From: Leptospira biflexa
GTDB lineage: Bacteria > Spirochaetota > DYNZ01
Direction of reading: 5' to 3'
Length of the DNA stretch: 42,498 nucleotides
NCBI GenBank assembly: GCA_020720805.1
Contig: DYNZ01000022.1
Location: 1 to 42,498, forward strand
Both the position numbers and the translations under genes were made by a program. Below, one piece after another: positions 25,146-33,771 of this stretch (the first letter of the stretch is position 1; each line of letters begins with the position of its first letter). The notes beneath the pieces were generated by a model. It saw only the letters and a program-made list of their open reading frames with translations. It had not been told where the DNA came from and did not search any database.

Positions 25146-27920
25146 TTAGCGTAAACTGGCTTGCGCGGCCGCCAATCTGGCTACAGGAACGCGATAAGGT
25201 GAACAGGAGACATAATCAAGACCAATTCTGTGACAGAACTCCACAGAAGAGGGCTCGCCGCCGTGTTCACCGCAGATTCCAATTTTTAGGTTTGGTTTGG
25301 TAGTGCGGCCGCGGGTTGTTCCGATTCTCACGAATTCTCCAACCCCCTCCTGATCCAGGGCTACAAAAGGATCTTTTTCATAAATTCCCTGTTCAACATA
25401 CATCGGTAAAAATCTACCAGAATCGTCTCTGGAAAAACCGCATCCCATCTGGGTCAGGTCATTGGTGCCAAAGCTAAAGAATTCAGCCACTTCAGCGATT
25501 TTATCCGCTGTGATAGCGGCTCTGGGTACCTCGATCATAGTTCCCACCAGAAAATCGAGCTGAACGCCCTGCTCTTTGAGAACAATTTCTGCAGTTTTCA
25601 TGATCACCGCTTTTTGATGGATCAGCTCTTTGACATTTCCCACCAGCGGCACCATGATCTCAGGGAGAATCTGCTTGCCGGATTTTTGAATGGCACAGGC
25701 AGCCTCAATAATCGCCCGCGTCTGCATCTCCGTGATCTCCGGGTAGGAGATTCCCAGGCGGCATCCGCGGTGTCCTAACATCGGGTTAAACTCGTTGAGC
25801 TCTTCAACCTTGTTTTTGATCTCATCGCTAGTGATGCCCAGACTTTTGGCAACCTCGGTCTGGTTTTTTTCGTCATGAGGTAGGAATTCATGCAACGGAG
25901 GATCCAGTAAGCGGATGGTTACTGGTTTGCCCTCCATGGCTTTGAAAATGCCAATAAAATCTTCGCGTTGAAAGGGTAAAAGTTTATCCAGGGCGTGACG
26001 GCGGTCGCTTTCCGTTCCCGCCAGAATCATTTCACGCATAGCTAGGATTCGATCAGGTGCAAAAAACATGTGTTCAGTTCGGCAAAGGCCGATTCCCTCG
26101 GCTCCATATTTGACCGCCACAGCAGAGTCATGGGGGGTATCAGCATTGGTGCGTACCTTGAGTTTCCGGAATGAGTCTGCCCATCCCATCAGTCGGGCAT
26201 ACTGGCTAGCCAGCTTACTTTGGGTAAGCGGCATAGTTCCGTTGATGAAAACCTGTTCGATCTCAGATGGCTGGGTCGTGATTTTCCCGGCAAATATTTT
26301 ACCAGTAAAACCATCAATGGAGAGCCAATCGCCCTCGTGGAACTCCTGACCCTTGACGGATAGGATTCCTTTCTCTTCTTGAATTTTTAGTTCGCCGGCT
26401 CCGGCCACGCAGGCCTTGTTCATGCCTCGCGCAACAACGGCCGCGTGGGAGGTCATACCGCCTCTGGCTGTCAGGATACCCTGGGAGATGTGCATACCCT
26501 CAATATCCTCAGGGCTTGTTTCTACACGAACCAGTAAAACTTTTTCCCCTTTTTTGGCCATTTCGACCGCTTTTTCCGCTGTAAAAGCGATCTTACCTGC
26601 GGCGGCTCCCGGTCCCGCATTGAGTCCTGTAGTCAGAACCCGGCCTTCCTGGATGGCCTTTGTCAGTTCACCTCCATCAAAAATGGGAGCAAGCAGAGAG
26701 GGGAGGTTGTTAGGATTCACCCTTTTTACAGCGGTTTTTTCATCAATAAGTCCCTCTTCGACCATCTCAACAGCGATTCGAATTTCAGCAAAGGCAGTCC
26801 GCTTACCTGTCCGGGTCTGCAGCATAAAGAGCTGGCCATTTTGGATGGTAAACTCCATATCCTGCATCTCTTTGAAATGTTTCTCAAGCCTGTTGCGAAT
26901 GTCGACCAGCTCTCGGTACACCTCTGGCATTGTCTCTTCCATGGAGGGGAACTCTTTTTTGCGATTCTCTTCCAGCACACCATTATTTTTTGCCCAGGTG
27001 CGGCTTCCATGCAGTGTAATCTGCTGCGGTGTCCGGATTCCGGCAACCACATCCTCGCCCTGGGCATTGATGAGGTATTCGCCATAGAAAATATTTTCAC
27101 CGCTGGAGGGATCGCGCGTAAAGCAGACACCGGTTGCCGAAGCATTACCCATATTGCCAAACACCATGGATTGGACATTGACCGCTGTACCCAGCAACCC
27201 CTGTATATCGTTCAGGCGGCGATAGGTGATCGCACGAGGATTGTTCCATGATCCAAACACAGCATTGATCGCACCCCACAACTGGATATAGGGATCTTCG
27301 GGAAAGGCTGAACCCTTTTCTTTTTGGTAGATTCTTTTGTAATCTTGAACCAAAGCTGCCAACTCCTCCTCATTAAGATCGGTATCTTTGGCTTCTTCCA
27401 ATCCAAGACGCTTGGCTGCCTGCTCTTTGCGGTGATCCAGAGCGATTTCGAACATTTTATGGGGAACGCCCATTGCTACGTCGCCGAACATCTGGATAAA
27501 GCGGCGGTAGCTATCGAGAGCAAATCTGCGGTTTCCTGTCTCCTTTGCCAGGCTGTCCACGGTCTGGCTGTTGAGTCCCAGGTTGAGAATAGTATCCATC
27601 ATCCCTGGCATAGATACCGCAGCGCCAGAGCGTACGGAGACCAGCAGCGGTTTTAAGGGATCACCAAATTTTCTGCCAAGGAGATTCTCCAGGCGGATAA
27701 TATGCTCCTTCACCTGATCTGCTACGCCATCGGGGTATTTTAGGTTATTTTTATAATAAAGATTACACACTTCTGTGGTGATGGTAAAGCCGGGGGGTAC
27801 CGGCAGACCCACATTGGTCATCTCTGCCAGGTTCACACCTTTGCCTCCCAGAAGCTGTTTATCTGTACCTTTCCCTTCAGCGCTGCCGCCGCCAAAAAAG
27901 TAGACAAATTTTGCCGTCAT
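25146..27920 (-). CDS. ppdK: Pyruvate, phosphate dikinase
   Basis: 924 residues, slightly long for the family (about 870-900). Interconverts pyruvate + ATP + Pi and phosphoenolpyruvate + AMP + PPi, in glycolysis or gluconeogenesis. The ATP-grasp N-terminus has FGGGSAEGKGTDKQLLGGKGVNLAEM and VSVRSGAAVSMPGMMDTILNLG; the phospho-His is in ARGGMTSHAAVVARGM; the PEP domain has LCRTEHMF, FGTNDLTQM and GICGEHGGEPSSVEF. GAGGT precedes the ATG. The reversible reaction suits energy-limited metabolism; glgP is downstream in the same window. Confidence 0.97.
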   Translation of the reverse strand: MTAKFVYFFGGGSAEGKGTDKQLLGGKGVNLAEMTNVGLPVPPGFTITTEVCNLYYKNNLKYPDGVADQVKEHIIRLENLLGRKFGDPLKPLLVSVRSGAAVSMPGMMDTILNLGLNSQTVDSLAKETGNRRFALDSYRRFIQMFGDVAMGVPHKMFEIALDHRKEQAAKRLGLEEAKDTDLNEEELAALVQDYKRIYQKEKGSAFPEDPYIQLWGAINAVFGSWNNPRAITYRRLNDIQGLLGTAVNVQSMVFGNMGNASATGVCFTRDPSSGENIFYGEYLINAQGEDVVAGIRTPQQITLHGSRTWAKNNGVLEENRKKEFPSMEETMPEVYRELVDIRNRLEKHFKEMQDMEFTIQNGQLFMLQTRTGKRTAFAEIRIAVEMVEEGLIDEKTAVKRVNPNNLPSLLAPIFDGGELTKAIQEGRVLTTGLNAGPGAAAGKIAFTAEKAVEMAKKGEKVLLVRVETSPEDIEGMHISQGILTARGGMTSHAAVVARGMNKACVAGAGELKIQEEKGILSVKGQEFHEGDWLSIDGFTGKIFAGKITTQPSEIEQVFINGTMPLTQSKLASQYARLMGWADSFRKLKVRTNADTPHDSAVAVKYGAEGIGLCRTEHMFFAPDRILAMREMILAGTESDRRHALDKLLPFQREDFIGIFKAMEGKPVTIRLLDPPLHEFLPHDEKNQTEVAKSLGITSDEIKNKVEELNEFNPMLGHRGCRLGISYPEITEMQTRAIIEAACAIQKSGKQILPEIMVPLVGNVKELIHQKAVIMKTAEIVLKEQGVQLDFLVGTMIEVPRAAITADKIAEVAEFFSFGTNDLTQMGCGFSRDDSGRFLPMYVEQGIYEKDPFVALDQEGVGEFVRIGTTRGRTTKPNLKIGICGEHGGEPSSVEFCHRIGLDYVSCSPYRVPVARLAAAQASLR

Positions 27921-28143
27921 ATTAGATATACCTCATTTTTTAAATTTGTCTCCCCGTGTGAAAAAAAACGGCGATTGGATTTCATGTGATCCTTTTTTGC
28001 TGCATTTTTTTACCGGGATATTAAGCTATTCATGATGATGGTTTTGACTGAATTATTTTTCCGATCCTACTGTAAAGGAAAATTTTTACAATTTTTTTAC
28101 AATTTGCCGTACTTCATAGAAAAAAAGCCTTATTCAATTTTTA

Positions 28144-29124
28144 ATGGAGAAGTGTATGTATCTTATGCTTGATGTAGGCGGGACTGCAGTTAAGGCCGCG
28201 TTTATGGATGCTGAGGGAAAAATCCTACGCGAACAAACTGTTCCATCCCGCGCTTCCTTTGAAGCCGATGCGATGTTGACCAGCTGGTTTCAGGATCTTG
28301 GGATAAGTGATCAATCTGGAATCGAAGCGGTTGGTCTGGGATTACCAGGATCGCTGGATCGCAGTAGCGGAAGGATTATCTCTTCTCCAAACTTGCAAAA
28401 AGCAGAAGGATTTGCGATCGTAGAAAAATTGGAAAAAATGCTCCATGCCCCTGTTGTTTTTGAAAATGATGTGAATGTTTTTGCTTTAGGGGCTTATGAG
28501 GTTTTTCGCGACCAGGGTGTAGAACATCTGCTTGCAGTGGCGTTGGGTACTGGGTTAGGTGGGGGCTTGATTTTTTCTGGAACCCTCTATACCGGTAAGG
28601 GGAATGCCGGCGAAATCGGGCACATGACCTTTGATAGGCAGGGTGAACGTTGTGGATGCGGAAATTGGGGCTGCAATGAGATGTATGCATCCGTTACCTT
28701 TCTGCGCAAACAGGTGGCTGCGGGACTGGGACGTTGTTCTGAATTGCCTCCCTTTTGGCGCAACCATTGGCAAGCAGAGATTCCCGCCCGGGACTCCTAT
28801 CTGGCCGCCATCAATGGAAAACTTATCTACGCGGCAGCCAGTGCTGGAGATGAAATTGCCAGGGCTGCGTTTGCCGGGCTGGGTAAAAACCTCGGTATCA
28901 TCCTTGGGTCTGCCGCGAATTTGCTTCACCCGGAGGTGATCGCTGTTGGCGGTGCGATTATTGCCGCCAGAGAATTTTTTTGGAAGGAGTTGGAGCAGAG
29001 TCTGCAAGGGCACACGATGGCAGGCATTCGTTCCACATGGACGCTGGTGCCTATGGTGGAGACGCGCCATACATCATTCCGTGGCCTCCTTCGTCTGCTT
29101 CGGGAGAAGGGGCTGGTTGTTTAG
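28144..29124 (+). CDS. ROK-family sugar kinase (glucokinase-like)
   Basis: 326 residues. The phosphate-binding motif LDVGGTAVKAAFMD opens the protein; GLGLPGSLD and NDVNVFALGAYE (catalytic Asp) follow; the ROK zinc site is CGCGNWGCNE (~residue 177). VALGTGLGGGLIF is the second phosphate loop. The likely role is glucose or N-acetylhexosamine phosphorylation. Start at 28144; later in-frame ATGs at 28156 and 28165 are possible. Its stop TAG shares two bases with the proC stop on the other strand. Confidence 0.92.
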   Translation: MEKCMYLMLDVGGTAVKAAFMDAEGKILREQTVPSRASFEADAMLTSWFQDLGISDQSGIEAVGLGLPGSLDRSSGRIISSPNLQKAEGFAIVEKLEKMLHAPVVFENDVNVFALGAYEVFRDQGVEHLLAVALGTGLGGGLIFSGTLYTGKGNAGEIGHMTFDRQGERCGCGNWGCNEMYASVTFLRKQVAAGLGRCSELPPFWRNHWQAEIPARDSYLAAINGKLIYAAASAGDEIARAAFAGLGKNLGIILGSAANLLHPEVIAVGGAIIAAREFFWKELEQSLQGHTMAGIRSTWTLVPMVETRHTSFRGLLRLLREKGLVV

Positions 29125-29939
29125 TGGCGGTGCTCTTCAAGCTCATTCGCTCTGTGGAATGCCTGATCAACTGCATTCATCAGGATGCCCTCAAACCCAT
29201 TTTCCTGAAGAATTTTTAGTCCATGGATTGTTGTGCCGCCTGGAGAGGTCACCTGCGAGCGTAATGTATATGGCTCCTGGTTTTGGTGGCGAAGCAGGGC
29301 TGTGGCGCCGCTAACCGTCTCCAGAACCAGCTCACGGGCTAAATCGCGGGGCAGCCCGGCCAGTACCCCGCCATCGATCAACCCCTGGATAAAGGAGTAG
29401 ACATAAGCGGGTCCGGAGCCGGAAAGAGCGGTAACCGCATTGATCTGATACTCAGGAACCTCGACAACCTTTCCAAGACCCAGCAGAATTTGCGATACCA
29501 GCTCTTTCTCTTTTGGGGGAAACCTGTGAGGAAAGGTGACGGCTGAGATTCCCTGACCGATAAGCCCTGGTGTGTTAGGCATCACGCGTACAACCCTTAT
29601 TTCCCCGCCGGGAATCTGATCCTGCATCATTTCCGTGTTTATTCCAGCCATGATGGATAGAAGGATATGCCCTTTTTTTTGGGTGAAAAGTTCCCACCAG
29701 GGTTCATACATCTGCACAACATCTTCAAAATTTTGTGGTTTGATAGCCAGAATCAGCAGATCTGCCTGGTTAAAAAAATCAGCCTCCTTGGGAAAGGAGA
29801 TAGAGTAGAGTTTTTGCAGCTCTTTTTTGCGGCTGGTGTTGATTTCCAGGCCAATCAGGGAAAATGCGGATTGTTTGTCCAAAGAGGCGAGGATCGCCTC
29901 TGCCATCTTGCCCGTTCCGATACACCCGATTGTTGTCAT
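29121..29939 (-). CDS. proC: Pyrroline-5-carboxylate reductase
   Basis: 272 residues. Last step of proline synthesis: reduces 1-pyrroline-5-carboxylate with NAD(P)H. The Rossmann motif is IGCIGTGKMAEAILASL at the N-terminus, VMPNTPGLIGQGISA is the central signature, and ALSGSGPAYVYSFIQGLIDGGVLAGLP with TSPGGTTIHGLKILQENGFEG form the C-terminal domain. GGAG precedes the ATG. proA and proB are not in the window. Confidence 0.96.
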   Translation of the reverse strand: MTTIGCIGTGKMAEAILASLDKQSAFSLIGLEINTSRKKELQKLYSISFPKEADFFNQADLLILAIKPQNFEDVVQMYEPWWELFTQKKGHILLSIMAGINTEMMQDQIPGGEIRVVRVMPNTPGLIGQGISAVTFPHRFPPKEKELVSQILLGLGKVVEVPEYQINAVTALSGSGPAYVYSFIQGLIDGGVLAGLPRDLARELVLETVSGATALLRHQNQEPYTLRSQVTSPGGTTIHGLKILQENGFEGILMNAVDQAFHRANELEEHRH

Positions 29940-30009
29940 GTGGAGCTCCCTGTTTCCGGTTTTTATGAAAAAATATGATTCTCTTTGGATGGTAGATTTT
30001 TTTTACTTA

Positions 30010-30038
30010 TTGACGCAATAGAAAAATTTTTCTTATTT
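30010..30038 (+). promoter_or_regulatory. Possible sigma-70 promoter for the CheY-like gene
   Basis: TTGACG at 30010-30015, a 17-base spacer and TTATTT at 30033-30038. The -35 is good and the -10 is weak. It lies about 100 bases before the start codon. Confidence 0.3.
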
Positions 30039-30133
30039 ATTTTTTCAGGATTCTTTGCGACGAAGAAAGAGATTCTAAGGGAAACGTTTGTCCTTTATTC
30101 AGGTTTCCTATTCCGTACAATCAGGAGATTGAT

Positions 30134-30502
30134 ATGCCCAAAATATTAATAGTTGATGATGCTCCAACGGTGCTGAATATCGAGGAGTATATCTTAACAC
30201 AGGAAAAATTTCAAGTTGATAAAGCAGATAACGCGATGGCCGCACTTGATAAAATCCGCAATCAGCAATATGATCTGGGTATATTTGATGTCAATATGCC
30301 CGGAAAATCGGGAATTGAACTGACAGAAGAGGCGCGTCAGCTTCCCTATGGGAAAAACATGAAAATCCTGATTTTGACTACAGTAACCGATTCCGAAATG
30401 CGGGATCGCGCGAAAAAAGCCGGAGCGAATGGCTGGATCTTAGAACCGTTTGAGGAGGAGGATCTGGTAAAGGCTGTGAAACAGATTCTCGGCGTCAGCT
30501 AA
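30134..30502 (+). CDS. Single-domain response regulator (CheY-like)
   Basis: 122 residues, only a receiver domain: ILIVDDAPTV with the acidic pair, phospho-Asp in YDLGIFDVNMPGKSG (~residue 56), Thr in ILILTTVTD. The conserved Lys of the last strand is replaced: ANGWILEPFEEED has E-P where K-P is expected, so its phosphorylation chemistry may differ. AGGAGA precedes the ATG. A coiled-coil protein gene follows after 54 bases on the same strand and is probably its partner. Confidence 0.9.
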   Translation: MPKILIVDDAPTVLNIEEYILTQEKFQVDKADNAMAALDKIRNQQYDLGIFDVNMPGKSGIELTEEARQLPYGKNMKILILTTVTDSEMRDRAKKAGANGWILEPFEEEDLVKAVKQILGVS

Positions 30503-30556
30503 TCAGCGTCTCGTAAATTACCGGAAACATATCCAGAAAAAGGATCGGCACAGTGT

Positions 30557-31513
30557 ATGGAACAGAAGATATCTGAATTGATTCGAATTGCAGGTTTGTT
30601 CGGTGTCAATGCTGCCCAGGCCAACGAAAACTCTGTAAAACGCAAAGAGATTGCGGAAAAAATTATTATGTATCTTAGCCCGCTGGAGCAGATGAATGAT
30701 AAATTCATGACTGTTTCGGCCAATTTTTCCCAGGTTGTCTCTCAAGTTACCGACCAGGCGAAGAGCGCGAAGGAGGTTCTTGCAAGGGATAACCAAATCG
30801 AAAATGGCCAGCTCATTCTTTCTGTGACCCAGGAGATTGAAGCTGGTATGGCTCAATTGGAATCAGATCAGGGAAATATTCGGAAAAAAAAGGAGTCGCA
30901 GAAGCGCTCTTTACTACAGCTTCAGAGCATTGCTTATGATATGTTGGAAGATATCCAGACAGCGATTGACGCCTCAGCTCTGAACAAGGAGCGCGGGAAA
31001 AAATTAGGCGAGCTTTTTGGACAGATTCCGGAAAAGATCAAAAGCCAGGCAGGGGATTGGCTCAATAACGTATTGGGCGAAATTGCCACAGGACGGGAAT
31101 TTTCTGCAAGGGTGCACAACAAATCGAAAACGCAGCTTGAATTTACGAATAATTTTACCGGGTTTATCAAGAGGATGCACGAAGGCTCAAATGAGGTTCA
31201 AAATATCTGGCAAAAGGCCCTGGCTACACTCGATCAGGCCGCGAAAAGTATCCAGAAGATTCCTGGAACAGTGCTATCGAAGCCGGAGTTCTCTTTTTTT
31301 CAGGGTGACTATATAGTTTCTCAGAAAAAGGCAATTGAAGATTCCGTTTTGTTGCTTTCCAGGCAGGAGTCGGAGTACTTTGAAAAAAGCAGCAAAGCGG
31401 CAGAGGAGATGCTGGCCGTTACAAAGATTCCCCTTGAAAAATCTTCGTTAAATATGGAAAATGGACGGGTGATGGAAGAGCTTTTTCGGGAGATTCGAGG
31501 TACCGTGCGCTGA
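30557..31513 (+). CDS. Coiled-coil protein next to the CheY-like gene
   Basis: 318 residues, no signal peptide or membrane segment, almost wholly helical. Heptad-rich parts include MNDKFMTVSANFSQVVSQVTDQAKSA and the segment around residues 95-140. I recognise no enzyme motif and no CheZ-type phosphatase motif (Q-D-x-T-G-Q). It may be the output or target of the upstream receiver. Other options are a cytoskeletal or polarity protein. The gene is followed by a large palindrome shared with the convergent leuA. Confidence 0.7.
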   Translation: MEQKISELIRIAGLFGVNAAQANENSVKRKEIAEKIIMYLSPLEQMNDKFMTVSANFSQVVSQVTDQAKSAKEVLARDNQIENGQLILSVTQEIEAGMAQLESDQGNIRKKKESQKRSLLQLQSIAYDMLEDIQTAIDASALNKERGKKLGELFGQIPEKIKSQAGDWLNNVLGEIATGREFSARVHNKSKTQLEFTNNFTGFIKRMHEGSNEVQNIWQKALATLDQAAKSIQKIPGTVLSKPEFSFFQGDYIVSQKKAIEDSVLLLSRQESEYFEKSSKAAEEMLAVTKIPLEKSSLNMENGRVMEELFREIRGTVR

Positions 31514-31574
31514 GGCGCTATTTTTGACACTTGCTAATGCCAAACCTGGCAGTATGACTTTCCGCTTGCAGCAT

Positions 31575-31617
31575 GAAGTAAGTTCTCCCAGGGCATTGCC
31601 GTGGAAGAACTTACTTC
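31575..31617. terminator. 43-base palindrome between convergent genes
   Basis: GAAGTAAGTTCT (31575-31586) pairs perfectly with AGAACTTACTTC (31606-31617). The inner part CCAGGGCATTGCCGTGG continues the stem with one G/G mismatch and one C/A mismatch outside it. It is placed to terminate transcripts from both sides. Its centre GGCATTGCC equals the core in elements X and Y. Confidence 0.6.
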
Positions 31618-31626
31618 GAAGAATCG

Positions 31627-33363
31627 TCAAGCCTGCTTTTTTGCGGCGCCCAGGTCGATTACCGGATAGACCTTATGCGACCTATTGATAGCGCTGATTA
31701 GTGCTTTGATGGAGGCAATGGTGATATTGGAATCAATCCCGACGCCAAAAAAGGATTCATACCGTTCATTAGAAATCTCTATGAAGGCTATGGCATCCGC
31801 TTTTGATGTTTTTTGCAGAGATTTTTCCTCATAATGCTCAATAGTAAAATCCTTAATTCCCGACTGTAGCAATGCTGCTTTGAAGGCATCGATAGGCCCA
31901 TTGCCTTCGCCCTTGGATTCGCTGCGCACTCCGTTAATCCGATAGGTGAACGCAATCGATGTAACGCCGTGAGCTGTCTGAGCTTTGAGATAGTTTAATT
32001 CGTCAAACTGCAAAACTCCCTCTTCGCCAAGGTACTCCTGTTGAAATGAGCTCCAGATCTCTGCTGGCTGGATTTCGATCTCCTTGGTATCTGCCAGATT
32101 CTGGATATGTTTACTGAACTCGGGATGCATTTTTCTGGGCAGGTCGATGCCATATTTTTCCTTCAGAATATAAGCGACTCCCCCTTTTCCAGACTGGCTA
32201 TTGATGCGGATAATCGCCTCATAATCCCGTCCAAGATCTGCCGGATCCATCGGCAGATAGGGAACCTGCCAGGGAGCTACTTCATTTTTTTCATCGTAGC
32301 TCTTGTTAATACGGCTCTGGTGTACCATACCTTTATTGATTGCGTCCTGGTGAGATCCTGAAAAAGCTGTATAGACCAGCTCTCCAGCGTAGGGGTGGCG
32401 GGCGTGTACAGGTATTTGTGTGCACCGTTCCACTACTTCTTGAATGTCCCCAATCGGATAGAAATTTAATTTCGGTTCTACGCCCTGTGTGTACATGTTC
32501 ATGGCTACTGTGATGATATCCACATTGCCCGTACGTTCGCCGTTTCCAAATAACGTTCCTTCAACTCGATCGGCTCCGGCCATCAGGCCAAGCTCTGTGG
32601 CGGCAACAGCGGTGCCTCGGTCATTATGAGCATGCAAGCTGATCAGGACACTATCCCGCTTTTCCAGATGCTGGTCAATCCACTCAATCCGATCTGCATA
32701 GATGTTGGGTGTGGACTCTTCGACTGTAGCTGGTAAATTAATGATCATTTTCTTCTGCGGGGTAGGGTTCCAGGCAGAGATCACATGGTTACATACCTCA
32801 GCGGCATATTCAACCTCAGTGCCGGTAAAACTCTCCGGTGAGTACTCCAGCACAATCTCCGTTTTGGTCTGGGCTGCCAAATCTTTGACGATCTGTGTGC
32901 CCTCAAGCGCGATAGCCAAGATCTCATCTTTCTCCTTCTGAAAGACGACCTGACGCTGTAGGATTGACGTGGAGTTATAAAGATGCACAATGGCGCGACG
33001 GGCGCCGGCTATGGCTTCAAAACTACGGCGGATCAGGTGCTCCCTTGATTGGGTCAGCAGTTGGATGGTGACATCATCGGGGATTCGATTCTCCTCAATC
33101 AGGCGGCGGGCAAAATCAAATTCGATCTTCGCAGCCGAAGGAAAGCCAATCTCGATCTCCTTGAAGCCAATTTTTACCAGCAGATCAAACAACTCCAGCT
33201 TCTGGGTCATATTCATGGGATTGATCAAGGCCTGATTACCATCTCTCAGATCCACGCTGCACCATACTGGAGCCATGGTTATCTTTTTATTGGGCCATTG
33301 ACGGTTTGTGATTGGGACGCCTGGATCAGGCTGATATTTTTTAATATTCTCTGGATGTATCAT
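31627..33363 (-). CDS. leuA: 2-isopropylmalate synthase, LeuA2 (fungal-like) type
   Basis: 578 residues. Condenses acetyl-CoA with 2-oxoisovalerate, the first step of leucine synthesis. SVDLRDGNQALINPM holds the metal and catalytic Arg-Asp; SLHAHNDRGTAVAATELGLMAGADRVEGTLFGNGERTGNVD carries the His pair and the signature. The N-terminal extension and the PEFSKHIQ/C-terminal region (~430-570) place it with the LeuA2 form, whose C-terminal domain binds leucine for feedback inhibition. GGAAG lies upstream of the ATG. leuB, leuC and leuD are not in the window. Confidence 0.95.
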   Translation of the reverse strand: MIHPENIKKYQPDPGVPITNRQWPNKKITMAPVWCSVDLRDGNQALINPMNMTQKLELFDLLVKIGFKEIEIGFPSAAKIEFDFARRLIEENRIPDDVTIQLLTQSREHLIRRSFEAIAGARRAIVHLYNSTSILQRQVVFQKEKDEILAIALEGTQIVKDLAAQTKTEIVLEYSPESFTGTEVEYAAEVCNHVISAWNPTPQKKMIINLPATVEESTPNIYADRIEWIDQHLEKRDSVLISLHAHNDRGTAVAATELGLMAGADRVEGTLFGNGERTGNVDIITVAMNMYTQGVEPKLNFYPIGDIQEVVERCTQIPVHARHPYAGELVYTAFSGSHQDAINKGMVHQSRINKSYDEKNEVAPWQVPYLPMDPADLGRDYEAIIRINSQSGKGGVAYILKEKYGIDLPRKMHPEFSKHIQNLADTKEIEIQPAEIWSSFQQEYLGEEGVLQFDELNYLKAQTAHGVTSIAFTYRINGVRSESKGEGNGPIDAFKAALLQSGIKDFTIEHYEEKSLQKTSKADAIAFIEISNERYESFFGVGIDSNITIASIKALISAINRSHKVYPVIDLGAAKKQA

Positions 33364-33771
33364 TATAGATGCTTCCTTTTTTTTGTTTGTACGATCAAAA
33401 ATTTTGATTTATAGTGTCGAAAAAAAGATAACGATGTGGTTTTGTGAAAATAGATATGTTAGCCCCTGGGGGCTAGTAGTAGATTTAAGGAAAGTGTGGA
33501 TAGCTGGGACAAATGCCCAGATTGACTTGTAAATTGTGATGTTTTCATAATAATTTACAATATATGCCTGCTTTCTGGCAGAGTCAACCATAAAATGAGT
33601 TGTGTATAGGAAAAAAATCATCAATAAACCCCAATAGTCGATGGGGCTACAGGAATCACAATTTTTTTGACGAATCAGCGCTCTGTTTTTTTGTTGATAT
33701 TTTTGTGAAACTGTTTTTTTTATACGAAGAGCTTTGCGAACAGCTTTGCTGGATGAAAAAGGAGAGCGCCC
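33364..33771. promoter_or_regulatory. Divergent intergenic region of leuA and glgP with two hairpins
   Basis: About 400 bases with no credible ORF. TAGCCCC / GGGGCTA (33460-33466 with 33469-33475) and CCCCA / TGGGG (33629-33633 with 33642-33646) can fold; both contain AGCCCC on the minus strand, so they could pair with each other in the leuA leader. I find no leucine-rich leader peptide, so attenuation is unproven. AAGGAGAG precedes the glgP start. The rest is AT-rich. Confidence 0.45.

Noticed and set aside
26416-27087. 223-residue ORF opposite ppdK
   Set aside because: Antisense shadow of a strongly conserved enzyme; Ser/Ile-rich and without any family pattern.
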